A DNA stretch of 64,000 nucleotides from positions 186,001 through 250,000 of the forward strand of contig JAXGQD010000003.1 of assembly GCA_040766665.1 (NCBI GenBank). The letters run 5' to 3'. The DNA comes from JAXGQD01 sp040766665 (GTDB taxonomy: Bacteria > Bacillota > Clostridia > Saccharofermentanales > Fastidiosipilaceae). A program made the translations under genes and the position numbers. Below the pieces are notes generated by a model. The model made no database searches, was not told the DNA's origin, and saw only the letters and a list, made by a program, of their open reading frames with translations. Positions 45,124-53,602 of this stretch are shown here, one piece after another; within the stretch, counting starts at the first letter, position 1, and each line of letters begins with the position of its first letter.

Positions 45124-45135
45124 AAGTGTGCCAAA
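45022..45135. repeat. 15-bp tandem repeat (minisatellite)
   Basis: About seven and a half copies of GCCAAGCCGAAGTGT with C/T and G/T changes. Reads as KPKCA on the plus strand and as AHFGL (a pentapeptide-repeat-like A-N/H-F-G/D-L) on the minus strand. Confidence 0.85.
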
Positions 45136-45222
45136 TCAGCTAAACACCCATCACCAAATCGGAAAATGACCACGAGCCATGCAGAAGTAAACAGAACCTC
45201 GCCTCGCACCCGCGCTCTACGT

Positions 45223-45762
45223 TTAGCCTCGGGTATCCAAAGCACTTTTACAATAAGGACAAATCGCGTGACTCCCAAGCCGCACATTGCTACTCGCGGA
45301 ACAACTGGGACATTTCACGGACACAAATTCATTGCTCTGTTCGGCATTGGCGAGTGCAACCCCCGGTGTGCCTTGCAAATAGAGATTTGATGAGTGAAAA
45401 AAACCCTGCCGAAAGAGCGAATCCAGTTCTCTCAGAATTAGCGTCGGATTCTTCCCGAGCTGGCGCGTAAGCTCGTCAAGACTGACAAAGCCATCGCTGT
45501 CATTCATGAAAACCATGTCGTAACGACGAGCGGCTTCAATGAGGTTTTTGTTGACAATAAAGCGATAGATTAAAAAGGCAGCGGGCAAAAGCATCGCCCA
45601 ATAAATCGCCATATGTTCACGCAACTCACTATTCGGGTCGCTGAGCCCGGAGATAATCGCAAAAATGGCCATACCTCCCAGAATCGAACCCCAGATGAGG
45701 CTGCGTTTCCTTTTCAACTCCAAGCGTAGCATCTGTTGCGAGACCAGATAGGAACGGTTCAT
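45223..45762 (-). CDS. Hypothetical membrane protein with winged-helix-like part and C-terminal zinc ribbon
   Basis: 179 residues from the ATG at 45762, chosen by AGGAG; ten upstream codons are open. Two membrane helices at about 26-43 and 56-74 follow a basic N-terminus. A region like a small winged helix follows (FVSLDELTRQLGKNPTLILR). The last 35 residues carry two CxxC pairs (CPSC and CPYC), a zinc ribbon. I do not recognise the family; the pattern recalls membrane proteins of Clostridia in which a similar helical segment precedes a zinc ribbon. It is transcribed alone. Confidence 0.65.
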   Translation of the reverse strand: MNRSYLVSQQMLRLELKRKRSLIWGSILGGMAIFAIISGLSDPNSELREHMAIYWAMLLPAAFLIYRFIVNKNLIEAARRYDMVFMNDSDGFVSLDELTRQLGKNPTLILRELDSLFRQGFFHSSNLYLQGTPGVALANAEQSNEFVSVKCPSCSASSNVRLGSHAICPYCKSALDTRG

Positions 45763-45961
45763 GACTTTCTCCTTTACGTTTTCGAGGCCCATTCGATAAG
45801 GGAATCGCGATGAGGCTTTTGCCCTATTCTAGCACTTAGAGAGCTTGATTTGGGGAGCAAACACCTTTAGACTGCCACAAAACCTGTCGCTTGCAGGGCG
45901 ACCTTTTGCCATAAAAATAATCGTATTCTGCAGATACCAAATTAATGAGGAGGAAAGAAAA

Positions 45962-46618
45962 ATGGCAAAAGCAACAGAAGTGGTTTTCATTCTAGACAAG
46001 AGCGGCTCAATGGGTGGTTTGGAGGCCGACACAATCGGCGGTTTCAACGCCATGCTGAAGAAACAAAAAGAACAAGAAGGTGCGTGTCGCGTCACGACGC
46101 TGCTCTTCAACGAACGTACTCAGGTCTTGCATGATCGACTGGACATCGCGGCGGTACGTCCCATGGACGAAAGCCAATATTGCGTTGGAGGAGGGACGGC
46201 GCTGCTCGATGCGATAGGCCAGGGTATTAAAAAAATCGCCAACGTCCAAAATAACAGCGATCCTGAGGCACAGGCGGAACAGCTTATTTTTGTGATCATC
46301 ACCGACGGCTACGAAAATTCGAGTCGGGAGTTCAGCTCGGCTGAGATTAAAGGCATGATTGAAAAACGCGAGGGCGAAGGCTGGGAGTTCATTTTCTTAG
46401 GCGCGAACATCGATGCGGTGGAAACGGCAAAAAACTTCGGGATTCGCAAAGAGCGTGCACAGGATTTTCACGCCGACAGCCCGGGCGTGGCGCTGAGCTT
46501 TAGTGGTGTCAATGACGCCATCGTGAGCCTGAGGTCGGGCTTGACGCTGCATGAGAGCTGGGGCAGCGCGATTCAGGCGGATTATCTGAAGAGGGCAAAA
46601 GGCAAGCCAAAAAAATGA
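45962..46618 (+). CDS. VWA domain protein
   Basis: 218 residues from the ATG at 45962 (GAGGAGGAAAG upstream); the frame is open 39 codons further with no ribosome site. It is a single von Willebrand factor A domain with the MIDAS residues DKSGS at 12-16, the Thr of GGGTALLDAIG and the Asp of IITDGYENSS. There is no signal peptide, so it is cytoplasmic. Such stand-alone VWA proteins are often chaperone-like partners of MoxR ATPases or of tellurium-resistance-type systems; neither is nearby. Function unknown. Confidence 0.85.
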   Translation: MAKATEVVFILDKSGSMGGLEADTIGGFNAMLKKQKEQEGACRVTTLLFNERTQVLHDRLDIAAVRPMDESQYCVGGGTALLDAIGQGIKKIANVQNNSDPEAQAEQLIFVIITDGYENSSREFSSAEIKGMIEKREGEGWEFIFLGANIDAVETAKNFGIRKERAQDFHADSPGVALSFSGVNDAIVSLRSGLTLHESWGSAIQADYLKRAKGKPKK

Positions 46619-46640
46619 GGGTTTTGCCTATAGCGGAGTT

Positions 46641-46698
46641 GGTGCCAAGATTTTCGCCTGGCCAAATCAAATCTTGACTAGCCGCAAAAGTTGGCACC
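46641..46698. other. Nested inverted repeat downstream of the VWA gene
   Basis: GGTGCCAA (46641) pairs with TTGGCACC (46691), and AAGATTT (46647) pairs with AAATCTT (46669) inside. There is no T-tract. It may be an mRNA 3' end structure or part of a repeat. Confidence 0.4.
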
Positions 46699-46780
46699 CC
46701 CAAACCCGACCCCCATCACATCTCACTCGCTTGCAAAGCCCAATCAGTGGTGCTATCCTGTAGCCAACAATTAAATAGCT

Positions 46781-46900
46781 GTCTTCGGGGCGGGGTGCGA
46801 TTCCCCACCGGCGGTAATGAGACCTAGTCTACGAGCCCGCGAGCAAAGCTGATCCGGTGTGATTCCGGAGCCGACGGTATAGTCCGGATGAAAGAAGATG
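46781..46900 (+). ncRNA. FMN riboswitch (RFN element)
   Basis: The conserved RFN segments are all present in order: CTTCGGGGCGGGGTGCGATT, CCCACCGGCGGT, AGCCCGCGAGC, GATCCGGTGTGATTCCGGAG, CCGACGGTATAGTCCGGATG and AAAGAAGAT. It stands upstream of the riboflavin transporter gene and is followed by a terminator, so it works by attenuation: FMN favours termination. A promoter candidate TTGCAA, 17 bp, TATCCT precedes it. Confidence 0.97.
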
Positions 46901-46919
46901 CAACTCCAGTTGTAATAAC

Positions 46920-46953
46920 GTCCCGTACATTTTTTCGATGTGCGGGATTTTTG
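46920..46953 (+). terminator. Regulated terminator of the FMN riboswitch
   Basis: CCCGTACAT and ATGTGCGGG form the stem around a T-rich loop, followed by ATTTTTGTTT. It lies 20 bp after the aptamer. Confidence 0.88.
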
Positions 46954-46991
46954 TTTCGGCAAAAGACAGCTCAAGAAAGAAAGGATGTCTT

Positions 46992-47573
46992 ATGTTAAAC
47001 AAACAAAAAACCTCATTCGTCACCGTCGTCGGCGTGCTTTCCGCACTGTCCATCGCCCTGCTACTCCTCGTACCGGGCCTGACCATCTTCCCCGCGGCCC
47101 CCTATCTCAAATACGATCTGATGGACATTCCCATGCTCATCGCCGGTCTGACCCTCGGACCTGTGGGCGGAGGCCTGGTCTTGGTCATCGGTAGCGCAAT
47201 CCAATCCCTGCTCTTCGGAGAAGGCGGCCTACCCGGCTTCGTGATGCACGTGCTGGCTTCCGGTACATTAATTCTTGTCGCCTCACTGATTTACCGCCGC
47301 TACAAAACCACCACCGCGATGATTGCCGGCTTGGTCCTTGGTTCACTGGCCATGGCTGCCGTCATGGTGCCGCTTAACCTCATCATCACCGTACACTGGT
47401 ATGGAGTGCCTATGGATGTCGTCAAAGCAGGTTTGATTCCTGTCACGATACCCTTTAACCTTCTGAAGGCGGGGCTGAACTCGGCGATTACTTTTGCCGT
47501 GGTGATGGCTATCAAACCGGTCCTGAACCGCTTCATACAAGAGAAAGGCCAGCGCCAACGCGCGAAAGCCTAA
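46992..47573 (+). CDS. ribU: Riboflavin ECF transporter S component RibU
   Basis: 193 residues from the ATG at 46992 (AAAGGATG upstream). Five to six membrane helices. The N-terminal LSALSIALLLLVPGL, then PYLKYDLMDIPMLIAGLTLGPVGG with GLVLVIGSAIQSLLFGE, is the RibU signature. The substrate-specific subunit binds riboflavin and works with a shared energising module encoded elsewhere. Control by the FMN riboswitch just upstream confirms the substrate. Confidence 0.95.
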   Translation: MLNKQKTSFVTVVGVLSALSIALLLLVPGLTIFPAAPYLKYDLMDIPMLIAGLTLGPVGGGLVLVIGSAIQSLLFGEGGLPGFVMHVLASGTLILVASLIYRRYKTTTAMIAGLVLGSLAMAAVMVPLNLIITVHWYGVPMDVVKAGLIPVTIPFNLLKAGLNSAITFAVVMAIKPVLNRFIQEKGQRQRAKA

Positions 47574-47641
47574 ATCACGCTGGATTTTCGGCCGCCACTC
47601 GTACTATCATGGAAACATCTCTTGAGTGGAGGGCCAGGATC

Positions 47642-49090
47642 TTGGAAGCGACAAATACGAAAAATCCCATGAATTGGGCTGAGCTCTTAACCCCGCTGCG
47701 TTTTCGCGCACGTAATCACGTGCTGGCAGAGGAGGTTGAGAGCTCTTTTGAAAAGGACTACCAACGCATCATCAGCTCGGCCTCGTTTCGCCGCTTGCAG
47801 GACAAGACCCAGGTTTTTCCGCTCGATCAATCGGATTTCGTGCGTACCCGCCTGACCCACTCTCTTGAAGTTTCGGCTTTAGCCAAAGCTATGGGCAAAA
47901 GCATCGCCCAAGAGCTCTACTTTCTAAGCCTCGCCCCGGAGCTTGACGCTCCTCAGGTCCAGGCCCTCTGTGATGCGCTCTTGGCTGCCGGCCTGATCCA
48001 CGACATCGGCAATCCGCCCTTCGGCCACTACGGCGAGACCACGGTGCGCGACTGGTTCGCACGCAATTTGGGGATTTTGCAGTTCGAGGGCAAAAAACTC
48101 AGCGACGTACTCAGCCCCCAGCGCCAAGCCGATTTTCTTTATTTCGAAGGTAACGCCCAAGCGCTGCGCCTGCTCTCCAAACTCCATTTCCTGGTGGACG
48201 ACAAGGGCATGAACCTGAGTTTTGCCACATTGGGTACCATCATCAAATACCCCTTCTCGTCTACAGATGTCGATAAACACAGCGGCAGTTCGCGCAGTGC
48301 CAAGATGGGCTACTTTGAGTCGGAGACGGATCTTTTTACCGCTATCCAAGAGGCGACGGGCACGGACGGGCGTACGCATCCGCTGGCTTTGGTTTTAGAA
48401 GCCGCAGATGATATTTCTTATCGCACGGCTGACATCGAAGACGCTTACGCCAAGGGACGTTTTAGCTTTGGTCAATTGCTCTCCGCCCTTGGTGAGAATC
48501 TGCGTCTAGCCGAAACAAGTGAGGCGCTGCGCCTGCTCTTTATGGAGCAGTTGGCGGGCTTGGAGGATTTGTTTAAAGAGGCGCGCGTGCAAAAAATCCA
48601 TAAGCCCGAGCAGTACGCGCTCCAAAATTGGCTGGTGCGTTTGCGTGCGCTGATGCACAAGGACTGCGCGCAGTCTTTTGCCATGAATTATGCTGCTATT
48701 ATGGCAGGGGATTTCACAGCGACTCTTGCGGAAGGACGCATCAGCGGTTTACTGCTGGACGTGCTGGGGGATATCGCTTACGATTTTGTGTTTTCGTCGA
48801 AGCAAATTGTGCAGATGGAAATCGCGGCTAATACCATTATCGGCGGCCTTTTGGACATGTTTGTTCCTGCCTGTATCGATTGGGATACCGGGCGCAAACA
48901 AAGCTCACTCGAACCGCGCTTGATGTCGATTATTTCGGATAATTATCGCGCCTGCTACCACCGCTACGCCGCGGGTCAGGATGAGGAGACGCGACTGTAC
49001 CTGCGCCTGCTCCTGGTGACGGATTACATCAGCGGGATGACGGATCATTTTGCCAAAAAGATGTTCCAACAACTGGCGCTGGGGAATTGA
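47642..49090 (+). CDS. dgt: Deoxyguanosinetriphosphate triphosphohydrolase (dGTPase)
   Basis: 482 residues from a TTG at 47642, chosen because GTGGAGG lies nine bases upstream; the ATG at 47609 (493 residues) lacks a ribosome site but remains possible. HD-domain enzyme: FRRLQDKTQVFPL and RTRLTHSLEVS near the start, the HD pair in GLIHDIGNPPFGHYGE, and EAADDISYRTADIEDA for the third metal-site residues. It hydrolyses dGTP to deoxyguanosine and triphosphate. It is located after ribU with a short gap and is probably transcribed by read-through or from its own promoter. Confidence 0.9.
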   Translation: MEATNTKNPMNWAELLTPLRFRARNHVLAEEVESSFEKDYQRIISSASFRRLQDKTQVFPLDQSDFVRTRLTHSLEVSALAKAMGKSIAQELYFLSLAPELDAPQVQALCDALLAAGLIHDIGNPPFGHYGETTVRDWFARNLGILQFEGKKLSDVLSPQRQADFLYFEGNAQALRLLSKLHFLVDDKGMNLSFATLGTIIKYPFSSTDVDKHSGSSRSAKMGYFESETDLFTAIQEATGTDGRTHPLALVLEAADDISYRTADIEDAYAKGRFSFGQLLSALGENLRLAETSEALRLLFMEQLAGLEDLFKEARVQKIHKPEQYALQNWLVRLRALMHKDCAQSFAMNYAAIMAGDFTATLAEGRISGLLLDVLGDIAYDFVFSSKQIVQMEIAANTIIGGLLDMFVPACIDWDTGRKQSSLEPRLMSIISDNYRACYHRYAAGQDEETRLYLRLLLVTDYISGMTDHFAKKMFQQLALGN

Positions 49091-49493
49091 GGCGAAAGCG
49101 GCGTCGTAGCCGGAGCTGGGTTGCGACGAATCCAAACGGCGTCGCAGCCGCCCAAGCAGCGCGACGGGTTTAAATCGCGCGTCTCAAACGAGGTTTGATG
49201 CTGACGCGCACCGTAAAAAATCTGGCAAAATTTTCGAGAAGCCAAGCTAAACATACGTCAAGAGAGTAAAAGCAAAGTCAGATTAGAAAAATACCGTAAT
49301 TTTTTTCGCTAATCCAAGTAACCATGGGATTAAAATTGGCTTTGCGAAAAAAGTGTCGGTAAAACTCGAAAATAACGTGTATTGAACCCTAAATTCACAC
49401 TGTATCTTGGATTAGCGGAAATATTGCCAAACCTCAAAAAGTTTAGGCGAAAGCGGCGTCGCAGCCGCCAAGCAGCGCAACGTATTCCAATCT
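49091..49493. repeat. Intergenic fold-back and mosaic repeats
   Basis: No gene. The mosaic family appears at both ends as GGCGTCGCAGCC with CCAAGCAGCGC (about 49139 and 49458); the first copy continues GACGGGTTTAAATCGCGCG. Between them are TTTTTTCGCTAATCCAAGTA (about 49300) and CTTGGATTAGCGGAAAT (about 49410), the inverted AATCCAA pair also seen at 13.8 and 28.8 kb. Confidence 0.7.
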
Positions 49494-50396
49494 CTAATTC
49501 ATAAACTCGAGTTCCGGCGACTTGTTCACCACTTTGAGCGAGGGGTCGACACTTTGCGCGATAAACACATTACCGCCGATGGTGACGCCGTTGCCGATGA
49601 CGGTTTCGCCGCCGAGAATCGTTGCCCCACCGTAAACCGTGACATCATCACCCAGGGTGGGGTGGCGGCGCACACCGCGCAGGCGCTGACCGCCGCGGGT
49701 AGAAAGTGCGCCCAAAGTGACGCCCTGATACAGCTTGACGCGCTTACCGATCACCGTGGTTTCGCCGATGACGACGCCGGTACCGTGGTCGATAAAGAAG
49801 TAGGGACCGATTTCCGCGCCGGGATGAATATCAATCCCGGTGATGCTGTGCGCGTGCTCGCTCATGACGCGGGGGATCATCGGCACTTCCAAAAGGAAAA
49901 GTTCGTGGGCCAGGCGATGGATAAAAACCGCCAAGACACCCGGATAGGATATGATGACTTCGCTGTAACTTTGTGCCGCCGGATCGCCTTCGAAGGCCGC
50001 TTCAACGTCTGTTTCAATCAATTCGCGCACAGATGGTAGGCGCTCGATGAAGTGTTTTGCCAAAACGACAGCACGGCTTTGCTCGACGACGCAATCGTCA
50101 CAGGCCGCTTGCCCCATAGACTGACGGCGGATATGACAGAGCGCGTGGGAAATTTCCTGACTCAGACCTTCTTCCAACTGTAGCAAGAGACCGCCGATCT
50201 GGTAAGAGCCGACCTGGTCTTCCAGGCTTTGCGGGGCAAAATACCCCGGAAACATCAGAGCGCGACAAATATCAATCAAAGCGACGATTTTATCGTGATT
50301 CGGCAAAAACGAATCATAATCCCCGCGCAGATGCGGTGACTTTTTATAGCCTTTCAGAAGGGCGTCGACGGTGACGGCTAATTTGCTGTGCGACAT
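49494..50396 (-). CDS. cysE: Serine O-acetyltransferase (CysE/EpsC type)
   Basis: 300 residues after AAAGGA. An N-terminal helical domain of about 150 residues precedes the left-handed beta-helix (about 185-290): HPGAEIGPYFFIDHGTGVVI, then GETTVIGKRVKLYQGVTLGA, then the RGVRRHPTLGDDVTVYGGA loop that binds acetyl-CoA. The catalytic His lies in IDHGTG. The long N-terminus is typical of the EpsC branch in anaerobes. It makes O-acetylserine for cysteine synthesis. No cysteine synthase gene is adjacent. Confidence 0.9.
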   Translation of the reverse strand: MSHSKLAVTVDALLKGYKKSPHLRGDYDSFLPNHDKIVALIDICRALMFPGYFAPQSLEDQVGSYQIGGLLLQLEEGLSQEISHALCHIRRQSMGQAACDDCVVEQSRAVVLAKHFIERLPSVRELIETDVEAAFEGDPAAQSYSEVIISYPGVLAVFIHRLAHELFLLEVPMIPRVMSEHAHSITGIDIHPGAEIGPYFFIDHGTGVVIGETTVIGKRVKLYQGVTLGALSTRGGQRLRGVRRHPTLGDDVTVYGGATILGGETVIGNGVTIGGNVFIAQSVDPSLKVVNKSPELEFMN

Positions 50397-50563
50397 GGCG
50401 TTAATCCTTTCGATGGCAGAGTGGTTTCAGCGACTGGGTAGTATTTGTAACTGTGGCAGTGCGATGCCGGTAACTAGGTCAAACCGGTGACAGTACCGCT
50501 AACGGCGATAATGCGATACGGCTGACAGTGCAGGAGATGGCGCTGAAAACGAATCGACAAACC

Positions 50564-51163
50564 CTAAACAAGCGGCGCTTCGATGGCTTCCTCGATATCC
50601 ACATGACCGCTTGATTCATCAAGTAAAGAAAAATCCAAACTGCGGTAGGTCTCGGGATGCTTGTCCAAGTAATTTTGCTGCTCTTCTTCGGCCGGGACGA
50701 AATTGTCCAGACGCACCAGCTCGACCGTGATGCGATCGGCGTGCTTCTCGCGGTAGCGCTCAAAAGCTGCTTTGATGAGCTTCAAATCGTGTTCTTCGGT
50801 GTAGTAGACGCCGGTGCGGTATTGGTAGCCCCAGTCGTAGCCTTGGTGACCTTTTGCCACAGGGTCGATGACCGAGAAAAAGACATCGAGCAGCTGTTCG
50901 AGTCTGACGATATCGGGGTCGTAGAGGATGCGAATGGCAAAAGCAAAGCCCGTATTCCCGCGATCTACTTCTTTGAACGTGACGTTTCTGTAGCGGCCGT
51001 TGACGTAACCCGCCTGGCATTCGGCGACACCGCGCACGCGGCTGAAAAAGGCCTGGGCGCTCCAAAAACTGCCTGCGGCGAGCACGATGCTCTGCAGGCG
51101 CTCGGGCAAATAACACATCCCGTCGTTGGGGTTGGGGGGAAGAAGATATGCGCTCTCACTCAT
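50564..51163 (-). CDS. MsrA-like protein without the catalytic cysteine
   Basis: 199 residues after GGAGG. The MsrA fold is clear (IVLAAGSFWSAQAFFSRVRG, then GYVNGRY, then GYQYRTGVYYTEEH, then FVPAEEEQQNYLDKHP). In MsrA the active site reads GCFWxxE. Here it is GSFWSAQ: Ser32 (codon AGT) replaces the nucleophilic Cys and Gln37 replaces the catalytic Glu. Both positions are normally invariant, so methionine sulfoxide reduction by the usual chemistry is not possible. The rest of the fold is kept, so the protein may bind methionine sulfoxide without reducing it or have another job. It is next to no thiol-redox gene. Confidence 0.85.
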   Translation of the reverse strand: MSESAYLLPPNPNDGMCYLPERLQSIVLAAGSFWSAQAFFSRVRGVAECQAGYVNGRYRNVTFKEVDRGNTGFAFAIRILYDPDIVRLEQLLDVFFSVIDPVAKGHQGYDWGYQYRTGVYYTEEHDLKLIKAAFERYREKHADRITVELVRLDNFVPAEEEQQNYLDKHPETYRSLDFSLLDESSGHVDIEEAIEAPLV

Positions 51164-51258
51164 GGCCGTGCCTCCTTCGTCGTTGGTTGGAAACGACTTG
51201 CATTTATTTTAGCAGAAAGCGGAGAAAGGGGGGGCTGGGTTTTGCCCGAAAAATAAAT

Positions 51259-51338
51259 GTCAAAGAAAGTCAAAAAGTTTTCAAAAATCGCTTGACATTG
51301 AAAAACAAGGCTTTATAATAAAGTCAAAGAAAGTCAAA
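51259..51338 (+). promoter_or_regulatory. ctsR operon promoter with two CtsR boxes
   Basis: TTGACA (51292-51297), 16 bp, TATAAT (51314-51319) is a strong sigma-A promoter. Direct repeats GTCAAAGAAAGTCAAA stand at 51259-51274 and again at 51323-51338, one upstream of the -35 and one at the start region. They match the CtsR operator GGTCAAA-NAN-GGTCAAA in its common shortened form. The operon is therefore autorepressed by CtsR and released by heat or protein stress. Confidence 0.93.
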
Positions 51339-51358
51339 ACGAAGAAAGGCGGTGCAAA

Positions 51359-51820
51359 ATGGCACGTTTAAGTGATGTCATCGAGGCTCTGCTCAAAGAG
51401 ATGATCGATGAGAATCAGGGCAGCGTAGAGATTACGCGTGGCGAATTGGCCGAGCAGCTCAACTGTGTTCCTTCGCAAATAACCTATGTGCTCTCAACCC
51501 GTTTTACCAACGGTCAGGGCTATCTGGTCGAAAGCCGTCGCGGCGGCGGAGGCTGGATACGCATCCATAAACTGGTGACGACAGACACGGCTTCGCAATA
51601 TGTGATGCACGCGCTGAATACGATGGGCGACGAGCTGACACAGCATCAGGCTTATGTCTTCCTCAGAAACTTTGTCGATTATCAGGTGATTGAGGAAAGT
51701 ATGGCCAAAATCATGCAGGCGGCGGTCTCCGACCACAGTTTGCAGCTGATTGAGGGGCCGATTAAGGACAAGGTGCGCATGCAGATTCTGAAACAGATGA
51801 TTTTGCAGCACTCCATGTAG
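51359..51820 (+). CDS. ctsR: Class III heat-shock repressor CtsR
   Basis: 153 residues, full length. The N-terminal winged helix has ITRGELAEQLNCVPSQITYVL, and the wing carries the tetraglycine loop RRGGGGWIRI, known as the thermosensor of this repressor. The C-terminal domain dimerises and is the target of arginine phosphorylation by McsB. Two CtsR boxes lie in its own promoter. It is the first gene of ctsR-mcsA-mcsB-clpC, the classic Bacillota order. Confidence 0.96.
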   Translation: MARLSDVIEALLKEMIDENQGSVEITRGELAEQLNCVPSQITYVLSTRFTNGQGYLVESRRGGGGWIRIHKLVTTDTASQYVMHALNTMGDELTQHQAYVFLRNFVDYQVIEESMAKIMQAAVSDHSLQLIEGPIKDKVRMQILKQMILQHSM

Positions 51821-51898
51821 CCGGTGGGTGGCTGTTGAGGCTTTTGCCATAAAGCAGCGTGGCTGACTTTTAATCTATATATAAAGAGGTGATGCATC

Positions 51899-52528
51899 AT
51901 GCTATGTGATCGATGCAATATAAACAAAGCGAGTGTCCACTTGGAAAACAATATAAACGGCACGGTAAGAAAAGCGGATCTTTGTCCGCAATGCGCAGCC
52001 CTGATGGGCATAGGCTCGGAAGGGAGCCTGTTTGAACAATTTTTCGGGGGTGGCGCACTGGGCGGAAGTTTGGCCCAGAATTTCTTCGGTATCAATGCGC
52101 AGTCGAGCGCAAAACAAGGGCTGACAGAAGCCTGCCCGAGCTGTGGGACGACTTTTAATGAGTTCCAAAAAACGGCGCTTTTCGGTTGCCCGAGCTGTTA
52201 CAGCAATTTTGAGCCGCGTCTCGCTTCAATTTTCAAGCGTGTGCAGGCGGGACAAAATCACGTCGGCCGCAAGTTGGGCGTAGCTGCTGCCAATGAGGCG
52301 CAGGTTAAAGAGTTGAGCGATGTCAAAGAGCAAAAGCTTGAAGAAAGCCCAGTCGCGGAGGATGTACAAGCTGCAGAGACACTGAGTCGAGAAGAACAGA
52401 TTGAGCGGCTTTTGCAAGAACAAAAAGCAGCAGTTGCTAAAGAAGACTATGAGGCCGCAGCCCGACTGCGTGATCAGATAAAAGTCCTAAAAGAGGCAGA
52501 AACAGAGCAAAAGGAGGATGAAGCGTGA
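51899..52528 (+). CDS. mcsA: McsA, zinc-binding activator of the McsB arginine kinase
   Basis: 209 residues after GAGGTG. Four CxxC pairs bind zinc: Cys3/Cys6, Cys29/Cys32, Cys79/Cys82 and Cys97/Cys100. The C-terminal UVR-like coiled coil (about 165-205) reads RLLQEQKAAVAKEDYEAAAR. McsA activates McsB and helps inactivate CtsR under stress. It overlaps mcsB by 4 bp. The middle part is glycine-rich (FFGGGALGGS). Confidence 0.93.
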   Translation: MLCDRCNINKASVHLENNINGTVRKADLCPQCAALMGIGSEGSLFEQFFGGGALGGSLAQNFFGINAQSSAKQGLTEACPSCGTTFNEFQKTALFGCPSCYSNFEPRLASIFKRVQAGQNHVGRKLGVAAANEAQVKELSDVKEQKLEESPVAEDVQAAETLSREEQIERLLQEQKAAVAKEDYEAAARLRDQIKVLKEAETEQKEDEA

Positions 52529-53579
52529 GTCAAAAACACTGGTATGAAAGCTGCGGACCGCAGTCCGATGTCGTCGTATCCTCACGTATTCGTCTGGCCC
52601 GCAACATCAAAGACGCGGCCTTTCCGAACAAACTGAGCTTGCAGGACCAACGCAAACTCAACGAGCGCATCAAGGAAGCTTTCTTCAATAGCAATGCTCA
52701 AATGGAAAAACTCTATCTGGATGTCGACCTTTCGACGCTGTCGGCGGTTGAACAGGAGCTTTTGGTGGAGAAAAGGCTGATTAGCCCTGCACTGCTGAAT
52801 GCAGCCCATCCGGTCGAAGTTCTGATTCGTAAGGATGAAGCGGTCTCCATCATGTTGGGTGAGGAAGACCACATTCGCATCCAGGCGATGAGCGCGGGTT
52901 TTGATTTGGACTCGGCTTATCAGGAAGCGGTGCAGGCCGCGATACTCTTGGAGGAGCAACTGCCGATTGCCTACTGTGAGCGCCTGGGCTTTTTGACCGC
53001 CTGCCCTACCAATACGGGCACAGGCCTGAGGGCTTCGGTGATGATGCACCTCCCGGCACTGAGCGAGTTGAATCAAATCAAGAATCTGCAGGTGCAGTTA
53101 GGTCAACTCGGTATGACTGTGCGCGGAGCAATGGGCGAGGGGAGTAAGGGCAGCTTTTGCCTCTATCAAATCTCTAACCAAATTACGCTGGGTTTGAGTG
53201 AAGCAGACTTAATTGCCGACCTGAAAAAGCAACGGAGCAAACCATTGCGCTGGAACAAAACGCCCGCAAAGAGCTGCTCACACACAAGAAGCTGATGCTG
53301 GAAGATCGCCTCTACAGAAGTAAAGCGATTTTATCCGGTGCCCGCATCCTCTCACAGGATGAAGCGGAACGGCTGCTGTCCGATTTACGTTGGGGTGTTG
53401 AACTGGGATTTTTTCCGGATTTGAGCCTTGAAGATGTGACGGCGCTGATGAGCGAAAGCGGTAGAGCGCAGGTACAGCGCAGTGCGGGACAGACCTTGCC
53501 CGCGGAGCAGCGAGACGAGCTGCGTGCCACTCACATACGAAACAAACTGAACGCCGAAACCAAACAGGCGCAAGAATAA
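52525..53579 (+). CDS. mcsB: Protein arginine kinase McsB, with a single-base frameshift
   Basis: The GTG start at 52525 follows AAGGAGG and overlaps the mcsA stop. The kinase is phosphagen-kinase-like: VVVSSRIRLARNIKDAAF, then FLTACPTNTGTGLRASVMMH, then RGAMGEGSKGSFCLYQIS. After codon 235 the frame breaks in a run of five A (53224-53228). With one more A the reading continues as LKKATEQTIALEQNARKELL and on to the proper C-terminus at 53579, giving 351 residues as expected. All catalytic parts lie before or around the lesion. A homopolymer sequencing error is more likely than a null mutation, since clpC and ctsR are intact. Confidence 0.9.
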
Positions 53580-53602
53580 GCAGCAATGAAAGGAAATACG
53601 CT

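Noticed and set aside
44913..45287. Pentapeptide-repeat protein on the minus strand
   Set aside because: The pattern comes from the 15-bp repeat read in reverse; the frame overlaps the 3' end of the zinc-ribbon gene and has no ribosome site.
50564..51163. Selenocysteine MsrA
   Set aside because: The codon at the catalytic position is AGT (Ser), not TGA.
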